Of a stretch of DNA of 49,058 nt, positions 36,280 to 44,854 are shown piece by piece. Both the position numbers and the translations under genes were made by a program. The notes under the pieces were generated by a model, which was not told the origin of the DNA, did no database searches, and worked only from the letters and a program-made list of their open reading frames with translations. This stretch comes from Bacillus piscicola (GTDB lineage: Bacteria; Bacillota; Bacilli; Bacillales; Marinococcaceae): the NCBI RefSeq assembly GCF_022458745.1, contig NZ_JAJJJF010000016.1, positions 1 to 49,058 of the forward strand, in the 5' to 3' direction. Each line of letters starts with the position of its first letter. Position 1 is the first letter of the stretch.

Positions 36280-36515
36280 TACGACGTGAACGTACCATAA
36301 GACTAAAATCGAGCTAGAGCAGGGCGGAATTGGTCTTTTGAACGCTTCATAAGACCAAAATTGAGCTGGTGCAGGACCGGTTTGGTCTTTTGAACGCTCT
36401 ATAAGACCAAAATTGAGCTGGTGCAGGACGAGATTGGTCTTTTGAACGCCCCTTAAGACCAATATCAAGCAGGAGTAAGGCTGAATTGGTCTTTTGAACG
36501 CTCCATAAGACCAAA
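36280..36515. repeat. 52-bp tandem hairpin repeat, array 1 (4 clear units, 1 degenerate)
   Basis: GGTCTTTTGAACGC...AAGACC units start at 36332, 36384, 36436 and 36488, exactly 52 bases apart, with a degenerate unit near 36280. Each has GGTCTT...AAGACC ends able to form a hairpin and a 27-base spacer containing GAGCTGGTGCAGG. The spacer reads in the opposite direction to that in array 2 at 45.8 kb. Confidence 0.9.
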
Positions 36516-36527
36516 TCTTCTAGAAAA

Positions 36528-36570
36528 AAAGAGAGTTCTCGCTCTCATGTTGAGGGGGAGAACTCTCTTT
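36528..36570 (-). terminator. Terminator after the BCCT gene
   Basis: Ten-base perfect arms GAGAGTTCTC (36531-36540) and GAGAACTCTC (36558-36567) are flanked by A and T runs. On the minus strand the hairpin is followed by TTTTTTTC. It lies 11 bases past the stop. Confidence 0.9.
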
Positions 36571-36580
36571 TCGTCTGGTG

Positions 36581-38113
36581 TTACGATTTTTTGCGAAGTT
36601 TTTCTTCTTTGACGGGCGTGACAGGGGTCGTGGATTCGAGTTCTTCTTGCCGTAGTGATTTGAAGAAGGAGATAATCATCAGGATCACTACGATCGAAAA
36701 CGGAAGTCCGGCTACAGCTGACACGGTTTGCAGCGGGGTTAATCCTCCGCTTAACAAGAGTGCAATGGCCACTCCGGCGATAACGGCGCCCCACATGATT
36801 TTGCTTCGATTAGAAGGTTCCGTCGTTTCTTCGCTGTACATCCCTAATACGTATACGGTTGAGTCTGCTGATGTGACGAAAAAGATGATTAAGGAAATAA
36901 ACGTCATCACGATCAGGATCGGACTCATTGGAAAGAGCTGTAAGAAATAAAACAGGGCGGTGTCCATATTTTCAAGGATACGGTTCGCTAGTTCATTGTT
37001 ACCGAGGTTGACGATATTGTAGAGAGCGCTTCCACCAATTGTCGAGTACCAGATGATTGTCGCGAGCGTTGGAATGAGCATCGCGCCGAAGATAAATTCC
37101 CGGATCGTCCGGCCTCGTGAAATACGGGCAATAAACAGTCCGACAAATACGCCGAAACTAATCGCCCAGCCCCAATAGAAGAAATCCCAGCCGGCTTGCC
37201 ACGTATAATTATCAAGAAATGGCTCTAAGTGGAAACTCATGCCTAAGAAATTCTGCAAGTAGTCGCCGGTGCCACTTACGAAGATTTCAAAAATCGAGCG
37301 TGTTGGCCCTAGTACAAAGATTAATACCATAATGAGTAACGCAATGACGATATTAATATTGGACAACCACTTAATTCCGCGTTCAATTCCCGTACTGGCA
37401 GACAGGATAAACATGACGGTTAGAATAAGAATGACGATAATTTGGTTCACCGGTGTGTTACTGATTCCCCATACGTAATCAAAGCCGGCCCCCATCTGCT
37501 TGACACCCAAACCTAGGGATGTCGTAATGCCGCTGATGACCGCAAAAATCGCAATGATGTTGATGAGTTTTCCGATAGGACCGAATGCTTTCTCCCCTAG
37601 TAACGGCTGCAGCGTATGGTTGATCAATGGCGGTGTGTTTTTCCGATACTGGAAGTAAGCCATTAACAAACCGATGATGGAGTATGACCCCCAGCTATGC
37701 AGCCCCCAATGAAAGAACGTGTACTGCATCGCGGTCTCGGCTGCTTCTTTCGTCTGGCCGTCACCAAATGGCGGCTCCATGTACATGAGAACCGGTTCCG
37801 CCACTCCCCAGAAAAACAGGCTGATCGCCAGTCCCGAGCTGTAGAGCATCGCAATCCATGTAAAGCGGCTGAATTGCGGTTTCTCGTTGTCCTTTCCTAA
37901 GCGGATTTTTCCGTATTTTGAGAAAGCCGCGTATAAACAGATAACGACGAATGCAAAAGCAATAAGCATATAATACCAACCGAAGTTTTCACTAATAAAG
38001 GTGTAGAGAATGTATTCGGAAGCCGCTCCCAATGTTTCAGGAGCGATAATTCCGAAGGCTACAAATATAAAGGTGACGATGAGTGAACCGATGACGACAC
38101 TATTTTTTCCCAT
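36581..38113 (-). CDS. BCCT-family transporter with altered substrate box
   Basis: A 510-residue carrier with 12 helices. Family signatures: LFFWGVAEPVLMY, FHWGLHSWGSYSIIG (helix 4 Trp, Trp and Tyr of the betaine box kept), the GITTSLGLGVKQM region, and IARISRGRTIREF. In BetP the helix-8 motif is WAWWISW; here it is WGWAISF, so the key second Trp is Ala and the last is Phe. BCCT carriers move betaine, choline, carnitine and similar compounds. This protein may carry a different substrate, perhaps that cleaved by the two hydrolases coupled to it. An AGAGGG site precedes the ATG. Confidence 0.93.
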   Translation of the reverse strand: MGKNSVVIGSLIVTFIFVAFGIIAPETLGAASEYILYTFISENFGWYYMLIAFAFVVICLYAAFSKYGKIRLGKDNEKPQFSRFTWIAMLYSSGLAISLFFWGVAEPVLMYMEPPFGDGQTKEAAETAMQYTFFHWGLHSWGSYSIIGLLMAYFQYRKNTPPLINHTLQPLLGEKAFGPIGKLINIIAIFAVISGITTSLGLGVKQMGAGFDYVWGISNTPVNQIIVILILTVMFILSASTGIERGIKWLSNINIVIALLIMVLIFVLGPTRSIFEIFVSGTGDYLQNFLGMSFHLEPFLDNYTWQAGWDFFYWGWAISFGVFVGLFIARISRGRTIREFIFGAMLIPTLATIIWYSTIGGSALYNIVNLGNNELANRILENMDTALFYFLQLFPMSPILIVMTFISLIIFFVTSADSTVYVLGMYSEETTEPSNRSKIMWGAVIAGVAIALLLSGGLTPLQTVSAVAGLPFSIVVILMIISFFKSLRQEELESTTPVTPVKEEKLRKKS

Positions 38114-38140
38114 AGAACCCTCTCTTTCTTGCGTAAATTT

Positions 38141-39718
38141 TTATTCTTCTGCGGGGATGACCCACTGATCTTTCCCGCGTACGGTCGTGACGTATTCCGG
38201 CCAGCGGTAGTGAATCGGCGGTTCGTAATCACAAAGCGGTTCTACCCAGTTGCTGCCGCCGATTCCGCCGCCGGTCCGTTCCTTAAATTCTTCCTGTGCT
38301 TCTTTTAACAAGTCTGGCTTCGTCAGTAAATCGATGACGGTCATGCCGACTGTTTTGGAGGCGCTTTCGATCATCGGATCTATACACTCGCGCATACCGC
38401 CGAGCGCGTTCATCACCCAGGCCGGGTACGCATAGCCGGGTTTCGGTGATTTTAATGCCGGCCTTCCGATGTACAGGCGGACAGTTGGCGCATGCCAGCA
38501 GTATTCCGTGTAATCATCCGACGTGAAATGTTCCTGCCAGGCCGGCAGCATGTTACGCAGTTTCTTTTCTGCTTCTTCCGGCGGGATCAATGTTTCAATT
38601 TCATCGATAAAGGGTTTATCCAAGACTTCCAGGCCGAGATTCTTCTGAATTTCCTGGGCGCGCTTGATCGCCTCTCCTTCAAACTTAGGAGCCCCTGCGA
38701 GTTCCAGGTTTTCATACGTTGCTTTCGCCATCGTGTGATTCGCAAGCCCGGTCCGCGACTTTGTAATCCAATTCCGTTCCCACTTGCAGTGCGCAGCGTT
38801 GGCGGCACTTTCGGCGTTCTTGTCCAGGACATGGACGACTTTTTCTGCCATTTCAATATCAGGGACACGGATAAAGTAGTAGATCTGCCCCATCTGTCCC
38901 GGAATGTTGTCTGCCGTGGCCTGTCCGGTATTGAGGATCGTTTCATTCATCGACCATCCCATATTGTTCGGCAGCATGTGCTCCTTCGACATTTTCGACA
39001 TGCTGTACATATTTACGACGGCATCAGTGGCACCGGGCGCCCGGGCTGCCGCGTGGGAGGCAGGGATTGGCGAGTCATCACCGGATGCAAGCCACGTTTC
39101 CGGTTCGTCACACGTAAACGTATACATAACGGAGAACGCGACTGCACAGTGCGTGTCCCAGCGGGTTGTATTGCAGAGCGGCAGCATGTAAAAAGGATGG
39201 AAGCTAATGGCTGCATCCAGGTCGTCATAATATCCTTTGGCGGCGTGAATCGGCTTCGAACCTCGTAGTTTTTCAGCTGGTTCTCCGAAAAACTTCAATT
39301 TTCCCTTTATGTTGTGCTTTTCCATGACCGCCTTGGCGGCTAAAAATCCGCCGAGCGACCCGATGCCGAGTGCCGAATGAGGATCCGTGTGCCCGCCTGC
39401 GTGTTTACTTAAGCCGTCCCGGGGGCGTTCCACCGTATCCGCGGCTTGGCAATTACCGGGAACGGCGTCGTATTCTGCAAACCCGCCAATGATCGGTCCC
39501 TCGCCGTTTTCCCACGTGGCGCAGAAAGCTGTCGGCATGCCGCCGCTCCCTTCCTCCACCGTGAACCCTTCTTCTTTTAAACGTTCCACGTACCAAGCGG
39601 CTGATTTATACTCCCGCCAAGCCGTTTCCCCGTAGTTCCAAATCGTTTGATTCCAGTCCGATAAGTGGTTCTTATTTTCCGTAACCCACTCCATTACTTG
39701 CTTTTTTTCCTCTGTCAC
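38141..39718 (-). CDS. M20 family amidohydrolase (AbgB-like)
   Basis: A 525-residue M20D-type metallopeptidase like AbgB, the p-aminobenzoyl-glutamate hydrolase subunit. Metal-site features: GGFAEYDAVPGNCQAADTVERP (aspartate and neighbours), HAGGHTDPHSALGIGS with two histidines, and GEPAEKLRGSKPIHAAKG. Such enzymes cleave N-acyl amino acid or amide bonds. The start chosen is a GTG at 39718 after AGGTGA; ATG at 39748 is also in frame. It lies 27 bases before the BCCT gene and is probably cotranscribed with it from the sigma-54 promoter, although a MITE-like repeat lies upstream. Its substrate is not known. Confidence 0.9.
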   Translation of the reverse strand: MTEEKKQVMEWVTENKNHLSDWNQTIWNYGETAWREYKSAAWYVERLKEEGFTVEEGSGGMPTAFCATWENGEGPIIGGFAEYDAVPGNCQAADTVERPRDGLSKHAGGHTDPHSALGIGSLGGFLAAKAVMEKHNIKGKLKFFGEPAEKLRGSKPIHAAKGYYDDLDAAISFHPFYMLPLCNTTRWDTHCAVAFSVMYTFTCDEPETWLASGDDSPIPASHAAARAPGATDAVVNMYSMSKMSKEHMLPNNMGWSMNETILNTGQATADNIPGQMGQIYYFIRVPDIEMAEKVVHVLDKNAESAANAAHCKWERNWITKSRTGLANHTMAKATYENLELAGAPKFEGEAIKRAQEIQKNLGLEVLDKPFIDEIETLIPPEEAEKKLRNMLPAWQEHFTSDDYTEYCWHAPTVRLYIGRPALKSPKPGYAYPAWVMNALGGMRECIDPMIESASKTVGMTVIDLLTKPDLLKEAQEEFKERTGGGIGGSNWVEPLCDYEPPIHYRWPEYVTTVRGKDQWVIPAEE

Positions 39719-39813
39719 AACGTTCACCTCATTATTAATGAATTCCATTCGTTCGCAAAATGCACATGCGAACAATTTTTTAAATACACACTTTCATTAA
39801 AAAAGCTAATTTA

Positions 39814-39949
39814 GTTGATTGGAACGGAAGGCGGCGAATCCCGACGCACAGGATGTGCTAGTGCCGCCGTTCCCACAGGACGTGGGGAACTTAGGCGGCT
39901 TCCTTCTAGTACCCGCAAGTGAAAGCGTCCGCCTGGAGTGAAAATCAAC
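39814..39949. repeat. MITE-like imperfect palindrome, copy 5
   Basis: It is bounded by GTTGATTGGAACGG and AATCAAC and shares GGAAGGCGGCGAATCC and GCGTCCGCCTGGAG with copy 1. The centre holds GCCGCCGTTCCCACAGG...GGCGGC, a long inner stem. It sits inside the predicted amidohydrolase operon. The rest of the 290-base gap shows nothing. Confidence 0.8.
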
Positions 39950-40008
39950 CGCTCTATCCTATTTTCGAATTGTTCTCGATTAAACAGCTGTGGAGTTGCC
40001 AACTAAGA

Positions 40009-41634
40009 TCAGTTGGTGTGTACTTTTTCGCCGGCAATCCAGGTTTCGTTAACTTTTATGTCTTTTACTTCTTCGATTGCAACGTCGTAAGGGTTCTCGG
40101 ATAGTATCGCAAAGTCTGCGAATTTCCCTGCTGCAATGGAGCCGATATCGTTTTCACGGTGAATGGCTTTCGCCGCTTCAATCGTATAGCCTTTTAGTGC
40201 TTCCGTGAGTGTGATCTGGTGTTCGTCGCCGACGACGTTTCCTTTCAACGTATTCCGGGTGACCGCGGCGTAGATGGCTAACAGCGGATGCGGCGGTGCT
40301 ACCGGAGCATCAGATGACAGAACAATCGGGATGTTCTTTTCTTTAAACCAGCCGTATGGGGAATAATTCTTGCCGTAATCTCCGACGGCGTTGACGACCC
40401 CTTCGCCAAACTGGTACACGTGCTGCGGCTGCGGAACAGGCCAGAGATCGAGCTCAGCAATGTCGTTAATTTGTTTCCGGTCCGGCAGGCCGCAGTGCTC
40501 AATGCGGTGGCGCACATCGTCGCGCGGTGCTTGCTTTTGCGATTCTCTCGCGCCGTCAATAACTAATTGAATCGCCCCGTCTCCCTGCGCATGGGTAATC
40601 GTTTGAAATCCTTGCGTATGGGCTTTCACAAACATTTCATTAAACTCATCCGGCTCGTGGTATAAGTAACCTTGCGTCCGGTCGCTGTCGCCGTATCCCG
40701 AAGATAAGTAAGCGGTCCCGGAGTTTAGAGAACCATCTGCGTAAAATTTAATCGACCCGATCTGAAGCTGTTCATCACCAAATCCGGAGCGGAAGCCAAG
40801 TTCAATGAGCTCATCTAAATACGTAGATAAAAAGGACATCACGATCCGCATTTTCAACTGACCGTTTTTTCTGGCGCTGTCAAAGGATTCCATCTCCTGC
40901 TTCGTTACCTGCGGGTCATTGATTGTGGTAACACCCGCTGCGAGGCACTGCTGTTGCCCGACTTCTACTAATTGCAACAGATTCTCGGTCGTGTCTGGCA
41001 TATGGATGTTCGGTCCGTTATTTCCAACAACGACACCGGTCGCTTTCGCAAAGAAGTCGTTCGCACTGTCATATAATTGGCCGTTCGGCTCTCCGTTTTC
41101 GTCTCTCCCGAAGGCGCCGCCCTCTGGATCTTCCGTATTTTTATCGACCCCGAGCTGCTCGAGGAAATGATGATTCACGACGTTCGAATGACCGCTGACA
41201 TGCATGATCTGTACGGGATAGTCTGTGCTGACCCGGTCGAGGTCATCCGCCGTCGGGTAACGTTTTTCTTTTAACGTCCGCTGATCAAAGCCAAACCCTC
41301 GGATAATTCCGCCGTCTTTTAACATAGCGGTATGTTTGGAGAGTCGCTCGACGATATCGTCAATACTTTTCACAGCCGGGTAGCTGAGATCCACCCACGT
41401 ATGGCACATGCCGAGCATCATTAAATGGGCATGGGGGTCTACGAAGCCTGGTACTAAACAGCAGCCTTCCAAATTGACTTCCTGGACATTTTCTCCCTTC
41501 AACTTCTCTTGGCATTCGGCAAGGGAGCCGGCCGCGATTATTTTATTATTCTCCACCGCTACCGCTTCCACTTGTTCTGTTTCCTCCATCGTCAAAATGG
41601 ATCCACCATAAAATAACGTATATTGGTTTTTCAC
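40009..41634 (-). CDS. YtcJ-like amidohydrolase
   Basis: A 541-residue metal-dependent hydrolase of the amidohydrolase superfamily (YtcJ group). It has LVPGFVDPHAHLMMLG (first metal histidines), FYADGSLNSGTAYLSS, ITHAQGDGAIQLVIDG, RIEHCGLPDR and LSSDAPVAPPHPLLAIYAA near the end, then the usual C-terminal ENDIGSIAAGKFADFAIL. These enzymes cleave amide or imide bonds; substrates of the group are poorly known. The GTG start has AGGAGGG at proper spacing. It is the first gene after the -24/-12 promoter at 41734-41749. Confidence 0.93.
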   Translation of the reverse strand: MKNQYTLFYGGSILTMEETEQVEAVAVENNKIIAAGSLAECQEKLKGENVQEVNLEGCCLVPGFVDPHAHLMMLGMCHTWVDLSYPAVKSIDDIVERLSKHTAMLKDGGIIRGFGFDQRTLKEKRYPTADDLDRVSTDYPVQIMHVSGHSNVVNHHFLEQLGVDKNTEDPEGGAFGRDENGEPNGQLYDSANDFFAKATGVVVGNNGPNIHMPDTTENLLQLVEVGQQQCLAAGVTTINDPQVTKQEMESFDSARKNGQLKMRIVMSFLSTYLDELIELGFRSGFGDEQLQIGSIKFYADGSLNSGTAYLSSGYGDSDRTQGYLYHEPDEFNEMFVKAHTQGFQTITHAQGDGAIQLVIDGARESQKQAPRDDVRHRIEHCGLPDRKQINDIAELDLWPVPQPQHVYQFGEGVVNAVGDYGKNYSPYGWFKEKNIPIVLSSDAPVAPPHPLLAIYAAVTRNTLKGNVVGDEHQITLTEALKGYTIEAAKAIHRENDIGSIAAGKFADFAILSENPYDVAIEEVKDIKVNETWIAGEKVHTN

Positions 41635-41733
41635 TTTCTGTCCCTCCTGTTGTATAAACGCTTGACTGTATTATTTTTAAAAAAAGCGCGAATGGCCTGA
41701 GCATAAGCTACAAGCCTTTGCCCCTTATATAAT

Positions 41734-41749
41734 TGCAAGTATTGTGCCA
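41734..41749 (-). promoter_or_regulatory. Sigma-54 (-24/-12) promoter
   Basis: The minus strand reads TGGCAC-AATAC-TTGCA, the full sigma-54 consensus with the correct 5-base spacer. It lies about 100 bases before the amidohydrolase start. A sigma-54 activator gene stands divergently upstream. Confidence 0.92.
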
Positions 41750-41801
41750 ACATTCCCTTCCCCTTTGTATCAGGGATTTGATCATGTGCGGCCGACCAGC
41801 T

Positions 41802-41817
41802 TATACGAAACTGTATA
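41802..41817 (-). promoter_or_regulatory. Probable activator binding site (UAS)
   Basis: TATAC-GAAACT-GTATA is a perfect 5-base palindrome with a 6-base centre, extended outward to CTTATAC...GTATAAG. It lies about 60 bases upstream of the -24 element. The same ATAC-N6-GTAT pattern recurs twice at the activator gene promoter. Confidence 0.75.
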
Positions 41818-41904
41818 AGACAAACGCTTAACTGAATGTTTCCCAGGGCTGATTATGGACTTGTATGTAAAAAGCAACTTGACAACAAAGATGTTTTAAC
41901 TATC

Positions 41905-42100
41905 TTGACTGAAAAGAGCGTCGGGCGGCGACTCCTGCGGGAAAAGCAACAGCTGAAGATCCCGCAGCGAGTGCTCTTTAAGGGGAAAGGCTAAGGACGC
42001 CACGTCCTGTGGCAACGCCTTTTTGACCAACATCCTGTTGGCCCGAGGAAGCTGAAGCGTTGCCCGCGGAAAGCGTCCGCCCAGAGCGAATGGAAGTCAG
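41905..42100. repeat. MITE-like imperfect palindrome, copy 6
   Basis: The outer ends are TTGACTGAAAAGAGCGTCGGGCGG and its approximate complement near 42095, with GACTCCTGCGGGAAAAGC and TTGCCCGCGGAAAGCG inside (each given in part). Inner stems include GCCACGTCCTGTGGC and CCAACATCCTGTTGG. It separates the UAS from the activator promoter. Confidence 0.78.
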
Positions 42101-42178
42101 CTGTAGGCGCGCAAAAATAGAGTGTTGAAAGTGTAGATTGAATAGTTTCCTCGAGAAAAACTGACGCATACATGAACT

Positions 42179-42216
42179 CATACGTTTTTGTATAGGTCTA
42201 TACAATGTTGTATAAT
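42179..42216 (+). promoter_or_regulatory. Sigma-A promoter of the activator gene, overlaid by two operators
   Basis: TTGTAT (42188-42193), a 17-base spacer and TATAAT (42211-42216) form a good promoter. Two palindromes cover it: CATAC-N6-GTATA at 42179-42194 over the -35, and TATAC-N6-GTATA at 42199-42214 over the -10. Their centres are exactly 20 bases apart, and the pattern matches the UAS at 41802. Confidence 0.8.
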
Positions 42217-42233
42217 GAGAGTTATAGACAGGT

Positions 42234-43640
42234 ATGGGGGCGATAACAGTGGCTATCGAATACTCGTTGGAAGTAGATAAGATCGTGGACCGCATTTACA
42301 CTGATGTCATCATCGTGGATATGGACGGCATTGTGGTGTTCGCGAATGATTCCACGGAGCACTGGTTTGACATGAAAAAAGAAGAAATCATCGGAAGGTC
42401 CGTCTATGAGTTGGAAAAAGAGCGGGTTTTTTATCCGTCAATTGCGAGAAAAGTATTAGAAACCGGGGAAAAACAAACAATGGTGCAGCAGTCTCAAAAT
42501 GGCAAGAACCTGCTTGTCACCGGAAACATGGTGTACGATGAACAGGGCCAAGTGAGGCTTATCGCTTGTTATTCCCAGGACTTTACCGAACTGGAGAAAT
42601 TAAAAGCCTACATCAAAAAAATGGGGGGCGAGCTGGATAGCATCAAGCAAGAGCTCGAACACTTAAAGCACTACAAAGAGAATGGATCCACCATTATCGC
42701 GCGCAGTAACAACATGCAGCAGGTGCTTACGATGATGAACCGAGTGGCGGAAACCGAAGCTGCCGTTTTGTTCACAGGGGAATCTGGAGTTGGGAAAAGT
42801 TTATTGGCGGAGCATTTACACCAAAAGAGCAACCGGAAAGGAAACTTTGTCCCGATTAACTGTGCGAGTATTCCCGAATCCTTACTAGAGTCGGAGCTGT
42901 TCGGCTACACAGCCGGAGCGTTTACCGGCGCTAATCCAAAAGGAAAAAAAGGACTCGTCGAAGAAGCGCAGGACGGCACCTTGTTCCTCGATGAGATTGG
43001 GGAACTTTCCTTTAATCTGCAAGCAAAGCTGCTCCAATTAATTCAGGAAAAAACATTTTACCGAATTGGTGATACCGAACCGCGCGAAGTCAACTTCCGC
43101 CTTATTACCGCCACCCATGTCGACTTGGAGAAGCGGATTGGGGAAGGTAAGTTTCGGGAGGATCTGTTCTTTCGTTTGTCGGTTATTCATATCCCGATCC
43201 CGTCATTGAAGGAGCGACAGGAGGACCTACTCGCCTTAATCATGGAATTTACCCGCACTTTTAATGAACGCTATCACCTAGAAAAAGAGCTGTCGCATCA
43301 TACGATCGACTGCTTGCTGCGCTACTCTTGGCCCGGGAATGTCCGGGAACTCGCAAACATTATTGAAAGACTTCTCTTAACCGTGGAGGACCAAACAATT
43401 CAGCCCGAGCATCTACCCGAGAGAATGAATCCGCATCATTTATCCGTCTCTTTGGACGATATCGACCGCAAATCTTTAGCGGAAATAATGAGAGATACGG
43501 AAATCAAGGTGCTGCTGGAAGCCCGGGAACGCTGCGGAAGCACCACTAAAATGGCAACCTATTTGGGGGTCAGCCAGCCCACCGTCGTTCGGAAATTGCA
43601 GAAGTACGGGTTAACCACAAACCATCATATAAATGAATGA
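42234..43640 (+). CDS. Sigma-54-dependent transcriptional activator (PAS, AAA+, Fis-type HTH)
   Basis: A 468-residue enhancer-binding protein. Residues 1-120 form a PAS-type sensor (ITVAIEYSLEVDK..., IVDMDGIVVFANDS). A short coiled coil (122-147) leads to the AAA+ core: Walker A GESGVGKS (182-189), GAFTGA (228-233), which touches sigma-54, and Walker B GTLFLDEIG (249-257). The Fis-like HTH is at about 425-462. It likely senses a small ligand through PAS and opens the -24/-12 promoter of the amidohydrolase operon. The start may be the ATG at 42234 or a GTG at 42249 with a better GGGGG site. ATG lies 18 bases after the TATAAT. Confidence 0.95.
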   Translation: MGAITVAIEYSLEVDKIVDRIYTDVIIVDMDGIVVFANDSTEHWFDMKKEEIIGRSVYELEKERVFYPSIARKVLETGEKQTMVQQSQNGKNLLVTGNMVYDEQGQVRLIACYSQDFTELEKLKAYIKKMGGELDSIKQELEHLKHYKENGSTIIARSNNMQQVLTMMNRVAETEAAVLFTGESGVGKSLLAEHLHQKSNRKGNFVPINCASIPESLLESELFGYTAGAFTGANPKGKKGLVEEAQDGTLFLDEIGELSFNLQAKLLQLIQEKTFYRIGDTEPREVNFRLITATHVDLEKRIGEGKFREDLFFRLSVIHIPIPSLKERQEDLLALIMEFTRTFNERYHLEKELSHHTIDCLLRYSWPGNVRELANIIERLLLTVEDQTIQPEHLPERMNPHHLSVSLDDIDRKSLAEIMRDTEIKVLLEARERCGSTTKMATYLGVSQPTVVRKLQKYGLTTNHHINE

Positions 43641-43666
43641 GACGTTACTCGATTACGCTCGTGAAT

Positions 43667-43747
43667 CAGGATGTGCTGTGCCGCCGTTCCTACAGGACAC
43701 GCCGGGGAACTTAGGCGGCTTCCTTCTAGACCTCAGGGCAAATCAAC
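43667..43747. repeat. MITE-like element fragment, copy 7
   Basis: Only the central and right part is present. It shares CAGGATGTGCT, GCCGCCGTTCC, GGGGAACTTAGGCGGC and CTTCCTTCTAG with copy 5, and the AATCAAC end. It starts about 27 bases after the activator stop. An ORF running through it is not believed. Confidence 0.7.
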
Positions 43748-43806
43748 TTTTAAAGCTAGCGTTCCTCTTTAGTTTTTGTTTTTCATCTAAAATTCAGATA
43801 ATTATC

Positions 43807-43838
43807 TTGCACTTTTGTGACCCATATCCTAATATAAT
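43807..43838 (+). promoter_or_regulatory. Possible promoter of the NERD gene pair
   Basis: A TATAAT stands at 43833-43838, 26 bases before the ATG. The best -35 is TTGCAC at 43807, which is further than usual (20 bases); with the overlapping TAATAT the spacing would be 17. The evidence is weak. Confidence 0.4.
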
Positions 43839-43864
43839 AGTATTACAAGTGAAGGAAGTGGCCT

Positions 43865-44788
43865 ATGATTAAAAAACATCGCCGTGAACCGTTGGAGTTG
43901 CAGGTTTTTCTGTGTGCCAGCGCAAGAAAAAATTTCCCTCCGGAAGATAATTTTTATTTCCATCATATTTACAATGATTACAAAGGCATGGTGAGATTTG
44001 ATCAGTTCCTGAATAGGGCACCGCTCGATAATTTGATTCTACATAACCTGACGTTTGAGTACCGAAGAAGTTATATCCACGTGGATACCCTTCTCATCAA
44101 GGCTAACACGGTCCATTTATTTGAAATGTGTACGCGGCCGGGTTCGTATTATGCGAAGGGGGACTATTGGTATCCGTACCCAGAGATGGATGAACGATGG
44201 GCTCCGCATCAGGAACTGCAGGATAAGGCGTCCCTTTTTACTAGTTTTTTGAGGCAGATCGGCTTTTCCTCCTTTACCGCAGCGTCGCATCTGATGTGTA
44301 TGGAACCTCAGTTTGTTTTGTACAATGCGCAGCCGGACCCTGACGTTGTGTTTGCGGGTCAGTTAGGTTCTTTTTTTGCCGATTTGGTCCTCGACTCCCC
44401 TCCTGACGTCACCGAGCAGCATCATCAACTCGCGGATCGGCTGTTGTCTTTGCACATCGAGGACCCTTCCGACCGCTACACGCCCGCGTATGAGTATGAG
44501 GAATTAGCGAAAGGGGTCACCTGTGAAAAGTGTGCCACGATGATGACGTTTGACGAGAACCAGTTTCATTGCGCTCCTTGCGACCGTTCCTGGAAGTATG
44601 ACACGACCATGCAGCGGCTGATCGGTGAGTTTAAACTGCTTTTTCCCGAGAGACGAGCTACCGCCGCCGCGCTAGACGATTGGTGTGCCGGTACCGTTCC
44701 GCTGTCGACAATACGCCAGTCCTTGAAAGAATATTCTCCCCCTCGCCGGCCGTCTAAGACTACTTCCTTCTTTATGGAAAGCCTCTAA
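43865..44788 (+). CDS. NERD-domain protein A, catalytic motif degenerate
   Basis: A 307-residue protein with a NERD (nuclease-related) domain at about 40-130 and a C-terminal zinc ribbon (two CxxC pairs, CEKC and CAPC, about residues 220-240). In its neighbour the catalytic D74...E87-V-K89 is kept; here the same positions read D74...E87-M-C89, so the lysine of the restriction-endonuclease core is lost. It is probably not an active nuclease and may partner or regulate protein B. An AAGGAAG site precedes the ATG at 43865. NERD functions are poorly known. Confidence 0.85.
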   Translation: MIKKHRREPLELQVFLCASARKNFPPEDNFYFHHIYNDYKGMVRFDQFLNRAPLDNLILHNLTFEYRRSYIHVDTLLIKANTVHLFEMCTRPGSYYAKGDYWYPYPEMDERWAPHQELQDKASLFTSFLRQIGFSSFTAASHLMCMEPQFVLYNAQPDPDVVFAGQLGSFFADLVLDSPPDVTEQHHQLADRLLSLHIEDPSDRYTPAYEYEELAKGVTCEKCATMMTFDENQFHCAPCDRSWKYDTTMQRLIGEFKLLFPERRATAAALDDWCAGTVPLSTIRQSLKEYSPPRRPSKTTSFFMESL

Positions 44789-44801
44789 TGTTCCCTCTCA
44801 C

Positions 44802-44824
44802 AAAGGCGGTTCGTCCGCCTTTTC
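44802..44824 (+). terminator. Terminator between the NERD genes
   Basis: AAAGGCGG and CCGCCTTT pair around TTCGT, followed by TTTCC. It is a short stable hairpin that may only partly stop transcription into the second NERD gene, whose own promoter was not found. Confidence 0.75.
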
Positions 44825-44854
44825 CTTCCATTCTGTTCAGAAAGGACGTGCCAG

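Noticed and set aside
36229-36468. Open reading frame inside the 52-bp repeats
   Set aside because: Its sequence only reflects the repeat unit, with repeating peptides and no ribosome binding site. The same kind of frame arises in array 2.
38492-39268. 258-codon plus-strand open reading frame
   Set aside because: It is the opposite-strand shadow of the M20 peptidase gene and has no ribosome binding site or known motif.
43633-43872. 79-codon open reading frame after the activator gene
   Set aside because: It runs through a fragment of the MITE-like repeat and has no support from start site or domain.
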